Below are positions 30,538 to 31,476 of a DNA stretch of 31,476 bases, piece by piece. Below the pieces are notes generated by a model. That model did no database searches. It was not told the origin of the DNA and saw nothing but the letters and a program-made list of their open reading frames with translations. This DNA is from JBAYHN01 sp041666125 (lineage in GTDB: Bacteria > Patescibacteriota > Gracilibacteria > UBA1369 > UM-FILTER-53-11). The stretch lies in assembly GCA_041666125.1 (NCBI GenBank), contig JBAYHN010000006.1:1-31476 (forward strand), given 5' to 3'. Each line of letters opens with the position of its first letter. The stretch's first letter is position 1. A program made the position numbers and the translations under genes.

Positions 30538-30566
30538 AATATGCCACAATATCAGAAAAACGTCAA
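30538..30566 (-). promoter_or_regulatory. Promoter of the atypical receiver gene
   Basis: Minus strand: TTGACG (30561-30566), 17-base spacer, CATATT (30538-30543), 10 bases before the ATG. Again near-leaderless spacing. Confidence 0.6.
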
Positions 30567-30594
30567 GGCGCCGCAAAAGACAATAAACTAAGAC

Positions 30595-31134
30595 TTACAT
30601 GCCTGATGGTGGAGGAGGCATATCGCCAGGAAATCCACCATTTTGCTGCACTCCATTTACTTGTTTTTGCTTAGCATTAGCCGACGACGTAGACGAAGTT
30701 GACACAGCGGGAACCATCCCAGCTGGCATCAGCTGAACACTGTCCGCGGTCAAACTTCCGTCGGAATTAGTTTTTCCATTAATGCTCACCGTTTTTCCAA
30801 CAACTAAATCGCTCAATGCTCCATCGGTATTCTTTGTAATTTTCGTACTGTCGGAAACAAAAATAATTTTGGAACCATTATCGCGCATTTTTACTGTAAT
30901 GCTTTTATCGTCCTTAGAAATAATTTCTCCAGCGGTAAAACCCGCACCCGCACGATTTGCTCCGGCGCCCTGCCCTTGCTTCATCCCTTGAAAATTTGCA
31001 CCGCCCGCTCCAGCAAAGCCTCCCGGCCCTCTTTGTGGTGTTTTGCCCGATTGATATTGCATCCCGCCAAAAAATGCCGCGCCTGCAACAACAATTCCTA
31101 TAACGACTACAACTGCTACTGGTGGTTTTGTCAT
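30595..31134 (-). CDS. Exported DUF5666-like protein
   Basis: 179 residues. One N-terminal hydrophobic segment (VAVVVVIGIVVAGAAFFGGM), probably a membrane anchor facing out. Then a Gly/Gln/Ala-rich linker, followed by a small beta domain: GEIISKDDKSITVKMRDNGSKIIFV, STKITKNTDGALSDLVVGKTVSINGKTNSDGSLTADSVQL. This resembles DUF5666 (KDxxSITVxxxDGSxxxV, dLxvGxxVxVxG). A Pro/Gly/Met-rich tail ends the protein. It lies 56 bases downstream of an ABC permease gene in the same direction, an arrangement compatible with an accessory role in that transporter, which is inference. Confidence 0.75.
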   Translation of the reverse strand: MTKPPVAVVVVIGIVVAGAAFFGGMQYQSGKTPQRGPGGFAGAGGANFQGMKQGQGAGANRAGAGFTAGEIISKDDKSITVKMRDNGSKIIFVSDSTKITKNTDGALSDLVVGKTVSINGKTNSDGSLTADSVQLMPAGMVPAVSTSSTSSANAKQKQVNGVQQNGGFPGDMPPPPSGM

Positions 31135-31158
31135 AAAAAATAAATTAAAAATATATAA

Positions 31159-31174
31159 ACTGCAGACCGGCAGT
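31159..31174 (-). terminator. Weak hairpin after the ABC permease gene
   Basis: Minus strand ACTGC-CGGTCT-GCAGT followed by an A/T-rich stretch starting TTTATAT. A 5-bp stem with imperfect T tract; could attenuate transcription into the DUF5666-like gene. Confidence 0.3.
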
Positions 31175-31190
31175 GAGATTAAAAATAAAA

Positions 31191-31476
31191 TTATTCGTAA
31201 CGCAAGGCTTCAATTGGATTAAGTTTAGATGCTCTTTGCGCAGGATAATATCCAAAAACAATTCCGATTCCGGCCGAAACGGAACATGCGAGAATTATTG
31301 ATGTCGGAGAAATTGTCGCCGTTATTCCGGCAAATTGCCCAATCACAAACGCGATAAGCCATCCCAAAATAATTCCCGCCACGCCACCAATAAAAGTAAG
31401 CATCACGGCCTCGCACAAAAACTGCATATTTATATCGCTACTTTTTGCACCAATGGCTTTGCGAAGACCAATTTCC
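31191..31476 (-). CDS. ABC transporter permease, MacB/FtsX type, C-terminal fragment (cut by window edge)
   Basis: About 94 C-terminal residues; the frame is open to the window end, upstream of the first internal ATG at 31427. It begins EIGLRKAIGAKSSDI, the conserved cytoplasmic loop of MacB-like permeases, then FLCEAVMLTFIGGVAGIILGWLIAFVIGQFAG (helix), SPTSIILACSVSAGIGIVFGYYPAQRASKLNPIEALRYE (last helix and the typical PAxxAsxLxPIEALRYE ending). It would pair with a MacB-type ATPase outside the window, and probably exports a peptide or acts on envelope components. Confidence 0.93.
   Translation of the reverse strand, partial: EIGLRKAIGAKSSDINMQFLCEAVMLTFIGGVAGIILGWLIAFVIGQFAGITATISPTSIILACSVSAGIGIVFGYYPAQRASKLNPIEALRYE

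Noticed and set aside
1..31476. Alternative genetic code with UGA read as Gly or Trp.
   Set aside because: Several genes end with TGA at places that match family lengths (pilC, prs, the CYTH gene), and tRNA-Trp has the CCA anticodon.
1..31476. CRISPR arrays, insertion sequences or toxin-antitoxin pairs.
   Set aside because: No regularly spaced repeats, transposase motifs or small paired genes of that kind were found on either strand.

Overview
This AT-rich window looks like a chromosomal segment of a Patescibacteria/CPR-type bacterium using the standard bacterial code. TGA is used as a stop (for example in the ATGA overlaps at 6961 and 12632), and the tRNA-Trp has anticodon CCA, so the UGA=Gly code of Gracilibacteria/Absconditabacteria does not apply. 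Supporting traits are a compact type IV pilus operon without pilMNOPQ, SLH plus DKNYY-type repeats in one secreted protein, a DUF5666-like protein beside a MacB/FtsX-type permease, split transketolase, very tight gene spacing and almost no Shine-Dalgarno sequences. The phylum call is inference from gene content. No phylogenetic marker gene is complete here.

Layout. 1-802: start of uvrB. 869-10074: one minus-strand block read from right to left, encoding a receiver protein, PilB, PilC, a pseudopilin, a prepilin fused to a beta-propeller, two more pilin-like proteins, two tandem paralogous pilins, a CHASE/PAS histidine kinase and a second receiver. 10181-11239: exported DUF4015-type putative glycoside hydrolase with a clear terminator. 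11323-11397: plus-strand tRNA-Arg with the unusual anticodon GCG, followed by an unexplained long imperfect inverted repeat. 11523-14565: transketolase C-half, prs, rpiB and rpe (non-oxidative pentose phosphate pathway to PRPP). 14622-25901: a long minus-strand region mixing folate genes (pabB, pabC, folP, folK) with queuosine-precursor genes (queD, queE, queF, queC), plus ndk, a CYTH-domain protein, the transketolase N-half, an SLH/DKNYY surface protein, a DUF192 lipoprotein and three unrecognised small proteins. 25977-27242: M16 peptidase. 27305-29557: plus-strand penicillin-binding protein, followed by tRNA-Trp. 29661-31476: an atypical receiver-domain protein, a DUF5666-like exported protein and the C-terminus of an ABC permease.

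How the genes work together. The pilus operon holds the assembly ATPase, platform protein, major-type pilins and minor pilins, and begins and ends with phosphorelay components, so pilus output is probably tied to a sensory pathway. Folate and queuosine synthesis both start from dihydroneopterin triphosphate. The queD-CYTH-folK overlap places a triphosphate-tunnel family protein exactly where the two routes part, which is the most testable functional hypothesis in the window. The transketolase halves, rpe, rpiB and prs together supply ribose-5-phosphate and PRPP.

Regulation. At least nine genes have a -10-like hexamer only 8-14 nt before the ATG, which points to leaderless or near-leaderless mRNAs. 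No gene-free stretch exceeds 300 bases. No CRISPR array, insertion sequence or integrase was seen. All calls rest on reading motifs by eye; no database search was run.
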